The notes under the pieces were generated by a model. That model was not told the origin of the DNA. It saw only the letters and a list, made by a program, of their open reading frames with translations, and made no database searches. This document shows, piece by piece, positions 46,125 through 59,300 of a stretch of 64,000 nt of DNA. Source of the DNA: Neoarius graeffei (lineage: Eukaryota > Chordata > Actinopteri > Siluriformes > Ariidae). Both the position numbers and the translations under genes were made by a program. Every line of letters starts with the position of its first letter. Within the stretch, counting starts at the first letter, position 1. The stretch covers positions 32,321,461 through 32,385,460 of the forward strand of contig NC_083592.1 in assembly GCF_027579695.1 (NCBI RefSeq), in the 5' to 3' direction.

Positions 46125-46505
46125 TTAAGGGCCTTACCCAGGGGCCCAACAGCTTGGCAGTGCTGGGGCTTGAACCCTGAACCCTCTGCTCAGTAACTCA
46201 GAGTCTACTATCACCTATAACTCATCCTAAACTCTTAACCCATATAATAAATGTTGTTATACACTTGTAATAAGTGTACATATTAGCGTATATAGTTATA
46301 ATACATGAACAGTATAGAATTAGTCTAGTTTATACAAACCTCAGGCAGGTTTTTCGACAGATTTCCTGAGCATTCGTCTTATATTTACATTATATTATTA
46401 TCTAATGCAGAAAAATCTCCACAAACAAAAGTTTTAAACGGACAGATTTCCTTTTTCACACCAAATTAAAACCCTTTCACACTTCCACACCCTTACAGAA
46501 ACACA

Positions 46506-46519
46506 GTCGCTATGGCAAC
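46506..46519. promoter_or_regulatory. X-box-like RFX site between ttc16 and slc2a8
   Basis: GTCGCTATGGCAAC matches the palindromic RFX X-box GTTGCCATGGCAAC at 12 of 14 positions. It lies in the shared upstream region of the divergent pair. Confidence 0.35.
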
Positions 46520-47000
46520 TAGGGATGTTCAGTCACGCGAACAATTGAATCCTTTCCAATGAATCATTGAAGTGTGTCGGTTCTGAATCATTAGCCGAGA
46601 AGATTCGTCCGGTCAACTTTCTAAAGAGTTCAAATTTCGTTCTTAAAACGTTCTCAACACTTATAAATAAATAAAGAAGCTCAATTCCAAAATCTATCTT
46701 TAAAAAAAAATGATTAAAGAGACCCGTTCTCTAAAAGCGTAAACAAATAGTGACTCCAAATCCTAAAAATGAATCTTTTTGCACATTGGAAACGCTAGCT
46801 GAAATGTAATAAGAAAAAAAAATCTGGCGCATTGATAAAACAAAACTTAATTTAGGTTTGATTAAAAATAAACTAATGAGTTTTAAAGACTGGTTTTGAA
46901 ATGTTAATCGATGTTAGTTTAAATTAATTAATTTTCCTTGATTTGCTGAGCTTTTATTTTGAAAGCAAAAGGCGGAAGTCGATTTGTTGTCGGTATGGCT

Positions 47001-47010
47001 GTCACGTGAT
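47001..47010 (+). promoter_or_regulatory. CLEAR-like E-box upstream of slc2a8
   Basis: GTCACGTGAT, 139 bp before the slc2a8 ATG, matches the TFEB/MITF CLEAR consensus GTCACGTGAC at 9 of 10 positions. Such sites mark many lysosomal genes; function here is inference. Confidence 0.4.
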
Positions 47011-47148
47011 ATATGAGTTGCGTTCTGTCACTCACGGGGTTTGTGGATATGTTCAGTCAAAGGAGTTTAGGACGCTTGAGGGTTTATGCAGTAATGTTTA
47101 GGAGCAGTTTACAATAATAATAATAATAATAAACTTTTCAAATCTGCA

Positions 47149-47327
47149 ATGAATCATGAAGAGGAGTCGAGGCCACTGTTGGCACAGGAGCCCCAAACAG
47201 ATAACTATCTCAAGTAAGGATTTACATTTTTGGAAAAAACATCAACAGTTAATTCACTCCATACTTTCAGCTGATTTGGTTTGTTTTTAGATGTTGTTTA
47301 TGCATCTACCATGAATCCAAACATGGC

Positions 47328-47383
<56 letters not shown>

Positions 47384-50300
47384 TAGTTCCCATTGGAATT
47401 GGAATTTAAGATTATTGAGGTGTTTTTTTTCTTCACTCAATCACTCTTCTGTTATTCAGTTTTCTGTTGTTGTTAGTGTTTATGTTACTCAGGTTCAGTT
47501 CATCTAGGAGTTCATTGTTTGCTTCTGAAGTAGAACCTGATTACAAACCATATAAAATATTGATCACTTCCATTTCTAGAAGAAATGTCATCCTGTTAAA
47601 ATACAACCGTCATATGTGATGAAGGACAGGTTTACGTTAACATTCATCTAAATTATTAACCATAACTTATAAACAAGCTTACTCTGGAAGACGTTGGTAG
47701 CTGGACGGACATAATAATTATACTTCATGTTACTTCATGTCATGATACTGTATATTATCAATGTGTTCATTCTCTGAAGCTCTTCTGTTTTGTTTTGTCA
47801 GCAAAGTAAAAAATGGGAAGTTGTACATGGCCACGTTCGCAGCTGTTCTTGGCCCCCTCAGCTTTGGCTTCGTGCTCGGCTACAGCTCTCCTGCCATACC
47901 AGATCTGCAGCAGATCTCTGACCCCAGGCTAAGACTCACTGTTGAAGAAGCCTCCTGGTTTGGGGTAAAAACCAAATGCCAAAACTATGAGACTAAGGCG
48001 CAATTTGAAAGTTGAATAACTTATTTTCAAGCGTTGACAAAGCCTGTTCTTATTTCCTGCTTTATATATTGAACACTAACATACAATGATTTATATACAC
48101 CGATCAGCCATAAAATTAAAAACGCTGACAGGTAAAGTGAATTACATTGATTATGTAATATATGTGATTTATTGTTACAATAGCACCTGTGAAGGGGTGG
48201 GATATATTAGGCAGCAAGAGAACAGTCAGTTCTTGAAGTTGATGTGTTGGAAGCAAGAAAAATGGGCAAGCGTAAGGATCTGAGGGACTTTGACAAGGGC
48301 CAAACTGTGATGGCTAGATGACTGGATCTGGGCATCTCCAAAATGGCACATCTTGTGGAGTGTTCCCGGTATGCAGTGGTTAGTACCTACCACAAGTGGT
48401 CCAAGGAAGGACAACCAGTGAACCGACGACAGGGTCATGGGTGTCGAAGGCTCATTGATTCACACGGGGCATGAAGGCTAGCCCATATGGTCCAATCCCA
48501 CAGAAGAGCTACTGTAGCACAAACTGCTGAAAAAGGTAATGTTGACATGTTTCTGTTTTAGCCAGCATTAACTTTTTCAGCAATTTGTGCTACAGTAGCT
48601 ACTATGATCTGGAAATTCTAGACAATAGATTATGTTTCAACTCCTCTTCTAAGTTGAATAGGTATTTGTCACATGTATGAAGGAAAATTATACTAAGAAA
48701 AAATGATGGGTGCAAGAATTGCATTACATTTTCTTTTGTATCTGAGCATTTCAAGGCTCAGCATGTCAAAGAATTTCTATATCATATATCAAGCTTTAAT
48801 GCAGGGCTCGACATTAACGGTAGTCCGACTGTCCAGGACAACTAAATGTTTGTTCCGGACAAGTCAAATCCATATCTGCTTGTCCGATGGAACAAGTTGA
48901 ATTATTCCCAGCTCTCCCAGAAGTTCCGGGAGTCTCCTGCATATTGATAGCGGCTCCCTTAGAGAGAGCATGAGCGCATGCTGATTGCTCTGTCTTGTTC
49001 AGTAGACCAGTCAGTTTTCTGTGTGAGTGGGCTTTACATCTTCTCTCCCAGACTGATAGTCCATCAGTTCAGTGTACCCAGGGGCGTCATGGCAGAGTGC
49101 CCCAAAAAAACAAAATACAAAACCCACTTCGCCTCAGACTATATGAAAATGTCCCCTTGCCTAATAGGGGTAAAATAATGATGATGTTGCACACTGTACT
49201 GTTTGTAACAGTGACTTTAGCATTGCTCATGGCGGGGTAAATGATTGTGAATTTAACAGTGTTATTTGTTCCTGTGCATATTATTTATACTCACTGGCTT
49301 GCTGCTAAGGCTACATGATAAGGGCAAAATCCTTGAAGACTTGCTTAAAGTTGCAGTAGAATATAAAAAACGAGTTATATAATAGTAATAAGCAGTTTAC
49401 ATAAATAGTATAAGTAGTTGACATATTTTGTCACGTTTTCTACATATAGGACAATCTAATTTGGTTTACAGACGAGAGCAAATTACTCAACAAAGTATTA
49501 CAGATAATCACCCCAGACAATATAGAGCAGCTGCTACAATTATCGACACCTTAATGATCTTTTGGCCGTAGAAAAGACTTTCGATACATCAATTGTGCAT
49601 GAATAATTACTCAAACTTCCGCTGGAAAAAAATGAGTTGATTCCCGATTACTTAGCGTATCAGATCACGTGACACCGTTCCACAATTATCGACACCCAGA
49701 TGATTATTTATAAAAAAAAATAATCGGTATGTGGTATTAAGTTAACAAAACATAGTTTTTATCTAAAATTTGTTTTACATAGACTTATATTTAGTACAAA
49801 ATATCTTTTATATAAATATATGGATGTCGGTGTTTATGTAAATGAGGAAGTAATTCTAATGTTTGTAAACAAATGAACTGATGATGTTTAACCTGCATCA
49901 GAAAATCTTTTTGTTCCACTTTCTTCCTACTTAGTAAGTATTTTCGTAGATCACATTTTGTTAATCATTCATTGTTGTTTGTATTAATTTCTAGTTTTGT
50001 AGTTTATTAATAAATATCAACAGGTAACTGACATTGTAACCACATGAAAATCCAGGTCAAAGGTCGCATGTCATTCCTCGAACCAAAATATAAAATGTCT
50101 ACTGATATTGTAATATGTGGTAGATGTTTGCAACAAACGGCGAAAAAAAATTTTCTGAATGGAATAGAAAAATCTGAATATTTCAAGCATGTAATTTTTT
50201 TATCTGCTAGGAATTTAATTCTGCTCTAATTCTCTAATATCCTATGCAATCGGATTCCAAACACTCTATAAACATTCCATTCTGTTATGGATCAGAACAA

Positions 50301-53300
50301 AATTATAAATCACAGCACTTTTATTTTTTTAAAGTACTTCATCTACTTCAGCAATGCTACACAAAGATCGATCCATAACAGTTGTAAATGTCACTTAATT
50401 CCACAGGGTGTCGATAATGGTGGACACCGGTGAAAGTGATCACTATTATCGACACCTCACGTGACTTCTCAAACGCACGTTTAGATACAAAATAGTGACT
50501 GTCAAATGAACGAGTAAGAAACAATGTAAGTTTCAACAAGGAGATCATGAAATATCGGTGAATTTGATCAGTAAAAACATGTCCATGATTTTTCCACCAT
50601 GCTTACCTGCGATGATAACGTCTGGGTTTTTACTCAAATTGCTGATCGTGCTGAAAAAAATTCCATCTCCGGTAACGAGCTGTGTCATCAGATGACAAGA
50701 GCAAAGTGCGAGAAGGGTCTTCCGGTTGATTAATTAAACAGTAATAACCAGGGCTTTGAACCGGTTCAAGGAAGGAAAACGAAAACCGGGAACTTTTTCT
50801 ATTTCACATGGAACAGAAACGAAACCAGAAACTTTATTATTTTTTATGTTCCGGAACAGAAACGCTTATTAAAAATAATGGTAACCGGTTAATACCGGTT
50901 TTTATTTCGTTCCTCAAAGTTTCCGTAGCCTACAAATAAAAAAGTCATTCTTCTCCTGCGCAAGTTTCTATGACCCGCTGGGGTTCACTTCCTGTGTGAC
51001 GTTCGCTGACTGAATGGAGAGAGCGGGAGGGTGGATTACTATCACGTCTCCACATCTTAAATAAGAGGTAAATATTGCAGTCTATCGTTATTCAAAAACG
51101 TCAATTTCAAACACGATATCAATATATTTGTCCACGTTAATAAGAGGCTCACGAATATTAAATGACATTAACCTCTGTTAGCCTATCAATGCATAGGGCC
51201 TGACTAGCCTTTGGAAACACACTAAATGAATTATCTTTCATTTTTGGCACTTTTTCTGTTTGTGTAGATGGGAAGACATACTGAGAATCCAAATCGCCAA
51301 CATTTGAAATAATTGTTTTGAATTATTTCTTGTCTTATTTAATGAAGGTTGTAATAGAATTAGCCTACATTTGGCTTAAGCTGGATGAGACAGAGACATA
51401 ATCTTATAGCCATTTGTTAAACAGCTGACAGGGAACGTAATTAACCGTTCCGGGAACGAAATTTTTTTGTTCTAACCGGTTCGGGAACGTCTATTTAATG
51501 GTGGAACCCAAAACCGGAAACGTTAAAATTCTGTTTCTGTTCGGAACGAACCAATAGGCAAAAAATTCTGGTTCAAAGCCCTGGTAATAACAGTTGTAAC
51601 TGAAACTCACCTTTGTAAGATTGTTTTTTATTGGTAAATCTGAAAATGTGTTGATAATTATGGACTGTCGATAATTGTAGCCGCCGTTCTAGTAAAGATA
51701 CCTTATGCTTTTATATCTTTCAGGGACCACATCTTTTAGGGATTGTTGAAAATCACCATTTTTGTAGTAATTATTAAAGAGTTACATCAATAAAGTTCTA
51801 ACAAAAGTAGTTCAATCCCCTCAGTGATCCGGCTATGCTATTGTTTACGAAGTTCCGGGGTACACCAGGTGCGTGTGTAAAAATAACCATGTCGTAATAT
51901 CTAATTATAGATTATTAGACTCTGAATTCATAAAAATCGGAGAAATGGTGAACAAATACCTCAATAAAATATATATCTGTGGTGAATCTTCATTTCGTTC
52001 AGACTTCTTATTGTATTTTTCTTTTGTATGGTTCACATTAACACATTATCATAAAATATCTCAGGAGAATTTTACGACAGTGCCGAACTCACTCACGGTT
52101 TGTTTTCATTCACAACATGATTCTGTCCCCCTTATCATGTCCAACCTGTTTTCTTTCGGTTTCAATTCTTTAAATTAATTTATACTTAAAGTTTTACTGG
52201 ATTAATCAAGATTTAACTTTATTTCCTCCAGAAGCTTTGAATTTGGGTGAGTCTAACTCTTAAAACTGCAGATCAGGTAAAGGGTTAGAACGACACACGC
52301 ACCGTTATGGGGCTTTAGATAGTTTATGTTTATTGTTACAATTAAAGTTCGAGTTTTATTGAAAAATTATAAATCATTAAAGCATAGTGATTATTATAAC
52401 TATACCTGCTTTTTGATAAACTTTGTTAATCATGTTCCTTTCATTGAACTAGTAAATACAAAGGAATAAAAAGGTCATGGTCAGGACAAGTGAAAAATCT
52501 TGCTGCTTGTCCGACTGGACAAGTGGATTAAAAAGTTAATACTGAGCCCTGTAATGTTTGTCTTTTGCAGTCTGTGGTGACGCTTGGAGCCGGACTCGGT
52601 GGTCTGCTGGGAGGCTGGGTGGTGGAGAAGATTGGACGGAAGCTGAGTCTCATGTTCTGTGCTTTGCCGTTCATTTTCGGTTTCACCATCATTGTTGCTG
52701 CTCAGAACCACTGGATGCTGTATGTGGGACGGGTGCTTACTGGTGTAGCCAGTGGAGTTACATCTCTTGTTGTGCCTGTAAGTCAGAATATGTTGTAGGG
52801 TACAATACACTTAACCTGATGAAGAGTAATTCCAAGCAAATGTCAGCCTTACATTCCAAGTGCTACATTACATTTTCATTTTGGTCGTCTCACGTAGTTT
52901 CAAGTAGTCGTATAATACCTGAACACTAATTTTAATATTATTTATACATTTTAAAGGTAGACTGCCTTTCAGATTTTTCAAGTTTAGGTCATAAAAAGAA
53001 TTTTCCCTGACACCCAATTATTTTTGTTTAGTGCACCAAAAGCTACTGAATTCGAATCACAGACTTCCAATTTTATTATTATTATTATTATTATTATTTT
53101 TTAAATAGAACAATTAATGAATTTAGGGCCACATGGCCTAAAATTCTCCGCTATTTTTTCCTGCTTCACCATGACCCAATTCAAGATACTACAGTGCCTT
53201 GCAAAAGTATTCATACCCCTTGAACTTTTTCACATTTTTCCACCTTACAACCACGAACTTAAACGTTTTTTATTGAGATTTTATGTGATAGACCAACACA

Positions 53301-56300
53301 GAGTAGCACATAATTGTGAAGTGAAATGAAAATGATAAATGCTCTTCAAAATTTTAAAACAAATAAAAATCTGAAAAATGTGGTGTGCATTAGTATTCAG
53401 CCCCCTGTACTCTGATACCTCTAAATACAAGCCAGTGCAATCAATTGCCTTCAGAAGTCATCTAATCAGTTAATAGAGTCCTACTGTGTGTAATTTACTC
53501 TCAGCATAAATACACTTGTTCTGTGAAGGCCTCAGTGGTTCGTTAGAGAACACTGAAGAACAAACAGCATCATGAAGACCAAAGAACTCAGCAGACAGGT
53601 CAGGGATAAAGTTCTGGAGAAGTTTAAAGCAGGGTTAGGTTATAAAAAAAATATCCCAATCTCTGAACATCTCAAGAAGCACTGTTCAACCCATCATTCA
53701 AAAATGGAAAAAGTATGGCACAACTGCAAACCTACCAAGACATGGCCGTCCACCTAAACTGACAGAGCGAGCAAGGAGAGCACTGGTCAGAGAAGCAGCC
53801 AAGAGGCCCATGATCACTCTGGAGGAGCTGCAGAAATCCACAGCTCAGGTGGGAGAATCTGTGCACAGAACAATTATAAGTCATACACTCCACAAATCTG
53901 GCCTTTTTAGAAGAGTGGCAAGAAGAAAGCCATTGTTGAAAGACAGGCATAAGAAGCCATGTAGAGGACACAGCAAACATGTGGAAGAAGGTGCTTTGGT
54001 CAGATGAGACCAAAGTTGAACTTTTTGGCCTAAATGCAAAGCGCTGTGTGTGACGGAAAACTAACACTGCTCATCACCCTGCACACACCATCCCCACTGT
54101 GAAACATGGTGGTGGCAGCATCATGCTATGGGGATGCTTTTCTTCAGCAGGGACAGGGAAGCTGGTCAGAGTTGATGGGAAGATGGATGGAGCTAAATAC
54201 AGGGCAATCCTGGAAGAAAACCTGTTGGAGGCTGCAAAAGACTTGAGACTGGGAAGGAGATTCACCTTCCAGCAAGACAATGACCCTAAACATACAGCCA
54301 GAGCTACAATGGAATGGTTTAGATCAAATAATATTCATGTGTTAGAATGGCCCAGTCAAAGTCCAGACCTAAATCCCATTGAGCATCTGTGGCAAGACTT
54401 GAAAATTGCTGTTCACAGACGCTCTCCATCCAATCTGGCTGAGCTTGAGCTATTTTGCAAAGAAGAATGGACAAAAATTTCAGTGTCTAGCTGTGCAAAG
54501 CTGGTAGAGACATACCACAAAAGACTTGCAGCTGTAATTGCAGCAAAAGGTGGCTCTACAAAGTATTGATGCAGGGGGGCTGAATACTAATGCACATCAC
54601 ATTTTTCAGATTTTTATTTGTTTAAAATTTTGAAGACCATTTATCATTTTCGTTTCACTTCACAATTATGCACTACTCTGTGTTGCTCTATCACATAAAA
54701 TCTCAATAAAAAACTTAAGTTCGTGGTTGTAAGGTGGAAAAAATGTGAAAAAGTTCAAGGGGTATGAATACTTTTGCAAGGCACTGTATGTCATGCATCA
54801 TGTGGTAGGCTTTCCCTGTTTGTGCAAGGCATTGTGGGATACAAATTTGAAACAGGAGAGAACAATGGAGGACATGAGTGCGAATGAAACGTGGAAGACT
54901 GACTACAGTAACAGAAAGCGAGAAGAAAAGACGTTATGTTGGGAAGGAAAGGAAACGCAGGACCAAACTAATAAATATTGGCGGTCAGCGAGCACCTCGG
55001 TGTGATCAGCTGTTTGTTTAGAGACAGAGTGATGTAACTGGCACAGTTAAAGGTAAACCTGCGCATGTGCACACCGACTTCTTCTGTCTGCTTGACTGCG
55101 TGAAGCGAGTGATGTCATGCACATTATTTGTTCGGGAATCCACTCAAATTAAAGAATTTCCCAGCCACAGAATGGCCTGATATTTTGTGAGATATTACAG
55201 AAATAAACATATATCACACTGACCAAATTGCAGAGGGAACTAAATTTCACTGATTTTATGAAATCGAAAGGCCGTTTCGCTTTAATACTACTACCGCTGT
55301 ATATACACACACACACCACTTGAGTGGGAATATCAATTGGTTATACATACATATGTGCAATATGTACATATTGTACATATGTTTGTATGTACAGTACTAG
55401 TCAAAAGCTTGGACAAACCTTCTAATTCAATGTTTTTTTCTTTATATTCTTTATATTTTCTTTATATTCTTTATGAATTAGGACGCTTCATGTATTAAAG
55501 TAATGATGGATGTCGTTTCTCTTTACTTACTTGAGCAGTTCTTGACATAATGTGGATTACTACAATTGTGAAATAGGGTAATTTACTGTATTTTTATTAT
55601 TTACTGCTTGATGATCTCAAATGGGGCAGCACGGTGGTATAGTGGTTATCACTGTCGTCTCACAGCAAGAAGGTTCCGGGTTTGAACCTCACAGGCAACA
55701 GGGGCCTTTCTATATGGAGTTTGCATGTTCTCCCCGTGTCTGCGTGGGTTTCCTCTGGGTGCTCTGGTTTCCTCCACCGTTTAAAGACATGAGGTTAGGC
55801 TAACTAGCTACTCTAAATTGCCCATAGGTGTGAATGTGTGTGAATGGTTGAGAGGAGAAAACCTCCTATAATAATCCAGTAGAAGGCAACAGGAAACCAC
55901 TATTGTAATTTTTCCCTAGAAACTGTGATGGCTGGAGCCGTCAGAGCGGCCACGTCACTGTAGTGATATGCCAGATAGAGAGAGAGATATCTCAAACTCA
56001 TTAAGAAGGCAAGAAATTCCACTAATTAACTTTTGGCGAGGCACACCTGTTGATTGAAAGCATTCCAGGTGACTACCTCATGAAGCTGATTAAAGGCACT
56101 GACTGCAAAGTCATCTGAAATTAAAAAAATTGTTTTATTGTGCATGGCATTTTCTTATGTCTTGCAAGAACAATAGCATGCTGACGAGATGTGAACATTT
56201 TGATGTGCTGAAGGTCGCTTTTCTCCATTTTGAGACCGAATATCCTCCCTCTTGAGGTAAACAGCATGGCCCACGGAAACAGCCGAACGCGAGGAGCTTT

Positions 56301-59300
56301 AACTAATTAGCATAACTATGGAACTGTGTCACATCAAGATGGTGACGCGTGGAAAGCATCGTGACTCTGCATCAGCCTCGGAGAGTTTTGAGTTGCAGGG
56401 ATGTAATTTGTGGTTGACATTCGCAGATAGAGCCATGAAACATAAGACGAATATATCTTTTCTCTGTTACTGCTTTTGTGTTATCATTTCTTTCTCTGTA
56501 AGATCAAAAGATTAGGTGTATAACTCCATACTCACTACCAGAGGTGGACAAAGTACCCAACTTCATTACTTAAGTCAAAGTACAGATCCCACTCGTCAAA
56601 TGTTACTCCGATACACGTGAAAGTTGTACAGTCAAATTTTTACTTGCGTTTAAAAATACTTAAGTATTAAAAGTACATTTTCTGTCAACACATCGTTGTA
56701 TTATTGCCACAACGCTTACAAAACCTAACGCCGTTACCAAAGACAGCAATGCGAATTCACAAAATGAACGCATGCTGTGTCATCATGGTGGTTTAACGTT
56801 AAGCTAGCTAATCAGTGAAACTCCACCTGACATGCTAGCAAACGCTTTTCAAACTCGAAAACATATTGGGTAGCTCACGCTACTAGAAAAGAAAGATTTC
56901 TGCATTCTGTTTATTTGGCAAGATTATGCTAAAACATATTTCTGAAAGGACTTCAGATAAGTTAACGTTATTCATGTTTGCGTAACTCCGTTTTTACATG
57001 CTAACTAAAAATGTTCAAGTTAACTAGCTATGTGTAAACGTTAGCCATGGACAAGGCGATGGCAACTTGGCTGGCAAATCCATAGAAAGTCATTTGACTA
57101 ACCAGACTTCATAGCTATTGCAACGTTATCGCTAGCTCTAAAAGCACAGACAACTTCACTGCAAGCTTTCTCTTGGAATAAAACGTTTACATACTTCAAT
57201 ATGCTTCTGCAGGTTGGACGGTGAGTTTTTGTAGGCTGTGATTTGGTTCATTTTTGGCGAACAAAGCAAACATTTAAAACGAAACAAATCATTATTCCTT
57301 TCAGAAAACTGAAACATGGGTTCTAGGTAAAGCCATGAGTGCGTGAATTCCCCAGAAGAACCGCCTCCTTCCATTCTGCCATCAACTGATTGAGTTCAAA
57401 TAATGCTGCAGAGAAATCACTGAACTTTATTTTATACAGTCTATGGACGTGGCGTGACCCCAGTGATTACTGATAGACTGTCTCATTGTCACCTGCAATA
57501 AAACCAGTCACGTTTTAGAAAACAAAAGAAAAAAGAATCCACTTTCAAAGCTGCTTCATAGTAATGAGTAACGAGGACCTTGATAGAAATGTCGTGGAGT
57601 GAAAAGTACGATATTTGCCTTTCAAATGTAGTGAAGTTAAAGTCAGAAGTTTCCAATACTCAAGTAAAGTACAGATACTCAAAAAGTGTACTTAAGTACA
57701 GTACTCAAGTAAATGTACTTCGTTACTCTCCACCTCTGCTCGCTACAGTGGAGTCGAGCCCATGCATTCTAAGGCTAAGATAGTTAAGCACTAGGCTAAA
57801 ATGATTTAGTTGTTTGTCCAGAAAAATGACATGCCATCTAACCTTGCTTTATCTTGCAGTTACACTCACTTAGGCAGGCTTTCCTTTCCTTTTCCACTGG
57901 CTTTTAGTTGGCGGGAGAGCAGAGTCTGCCATGTTTGCCTATGCCGACTCGTTTTGGTTAAAAATAGGTCAAACACGCCCCACGGTGGTCACGTGATATT
58001 GTTGCTCACTTGCTTCTGCAGTTTCTGGAATCGTAAAATGCAGGACGGATTTTATCTCAGCAAAACATTTACGCACAGGATACACGGTGTGTGCAGCAAT
58101 GAAACATCTCGAAACTCCAACAGCAATAGAAATAGAATAGAATTTTGCCCAGAATTCAACTTTGCAGTCTTCATCAAGGTAAACACTGGCTACTTTGAAG
58201 AATCTAAAATATGAAACATTTTGTTTTTTAACACTTTTTTGTTTACCACATAATTCCATATATGTTATTTCATAGTTTTGATGTCTTCAGTGTTGTTCTA
58301 TCCATCCATCCATTATCCGTAACCGCTTATCCTGTACAGGGAACCTGGAGCCTATCCCAGCTGACTATGGGCAAGAGGCGGGGTACACCCTGGACAAGTC
58401 GCCAGATCATCGCAGGGCTGACACATATGCCCCTTTTCCACCAAAGTAGTTCCAGGGCTGGTTCGGGGCCAGTGCTTAGTTTGGAACCGGGTTTTCTGTT
58501 TCCACTGAACAAAGAACTGGCTCTGGGGCCAGAAAAACCGGTTCCAGGCTAGCACCAACTCTTTGCTGGGACAGAGGAAAGAACCGCTTACATCAGCGGG
58601 GGGGGCGGAGTTGTTAAGACCAACAACAATCGCAAGACTGCAAAAGATCGCCATTTTTAAGCGACGAGAAGCAGCAGCTGTACAAATGCAAAGTCATCCA
58701 TTATTATTGTTGTTGTTGTTGCTGCTTCTTCTTCTCCGTGTTGTTTTTGCTTCGATGTTCGCGCCAAGGTTTATGCAAATGCAGCGACGTAACTGACGTA
58801 TACAGCGACGTAATGACGTGGCTCCCCTTAGCACCGCGAGCTATGGAAAAGCAAACTGGTTCTCAACTGGCTCGCAAGTTGAACGAGTTGTGAACCAGCA
58901 CCAGCCCCGAACCAGCCCTGAAACTGATTTGGTGGAAAAGGGGTAATAGAGACAAACAACCATTCACACTCTCATTCACACCTACGGTCAATTTAGAGCC
59001 ACCAGTTAACCTAACCTGCATGTCTTTGGACTGTGGAGGAAACCAGAGCACCCGGAGGAAACCCACACAGACACGGGGAGAACATGGAAACTCCATACAG
59101 AAAGGCCCCTGTCAGCCACTGGGCTCAAACCCAGAACCTTCTTGCTGTGAGGCGACAGTGCTAACCACTACACCACCGTGCCACCCTGTGTTGTTCAAAA
59201 ATGTAGAAAATAGTCAAAATACAGAAAAACCTATGAATGAGTAGGGGTGTCCAAACTTTTGACTGGTACTGTGTGGGTGCAGGTTACATATACTGTAACA

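Larger units (their letters stand above)
48802..52551. mobile_element. Outer hAT-like element carrying two nested transposons
   Basis: Ends CAGGGCTCGACATTAAC and, inverted, CAGGGCTCAGTATTAAC form terminal repeats. The subterminal regions share clusters of TTGTCCG/GGACAAG (CTTGTCCGATGGAACAAG, CTTGTCCGACTGGACAAG). A clear 8-bp target duplication was not found (left CTTTAATG, right TAATGTTT), so the hAT call rests on the CAGGG ends. No transposase is readable. It contains 49537-51677. Confidence 0.55.
55392..59271. mobile_element. Tc1-like element expanded to 3.9 kb by nested insertions
   Basis: The left end CAGTACTAGTCAAAAGCTTG and the inverted right end CAGTACCAGTCAAAAGTTTG belong to one Tc1 family. 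TA precedes it (55390-55391); the right duplication has decayed. Internal landmarks are CACACCTGTTGATTGAAAGC (56045), CTACCTCATGAAGCTGATTA (56076) and GGCTACTTTGAAGAATCTAA (58188). Inserted are a type B SINE, an unidentified segment of about 2 kb, a hAT remnant, and a SINE that itself carries a MITE. Confidence 0.8.

Noticed and set aside
48794-52559. 8-bp target duplication for the outer CAGGG-ended element
   Set aside because: Flanks CTTTAATG and TAATGTTT share only TAATG out of register, so I did not claim a duplication and lowered confidence.
52558-52929. 123-aa open frame over slc2a8 exon 3 in another frame
   Set aside because: The in-frame exon 52571-52777 with consensus splice sites gives the GLUT8 sequence; the longer frame is an overlap artefact.
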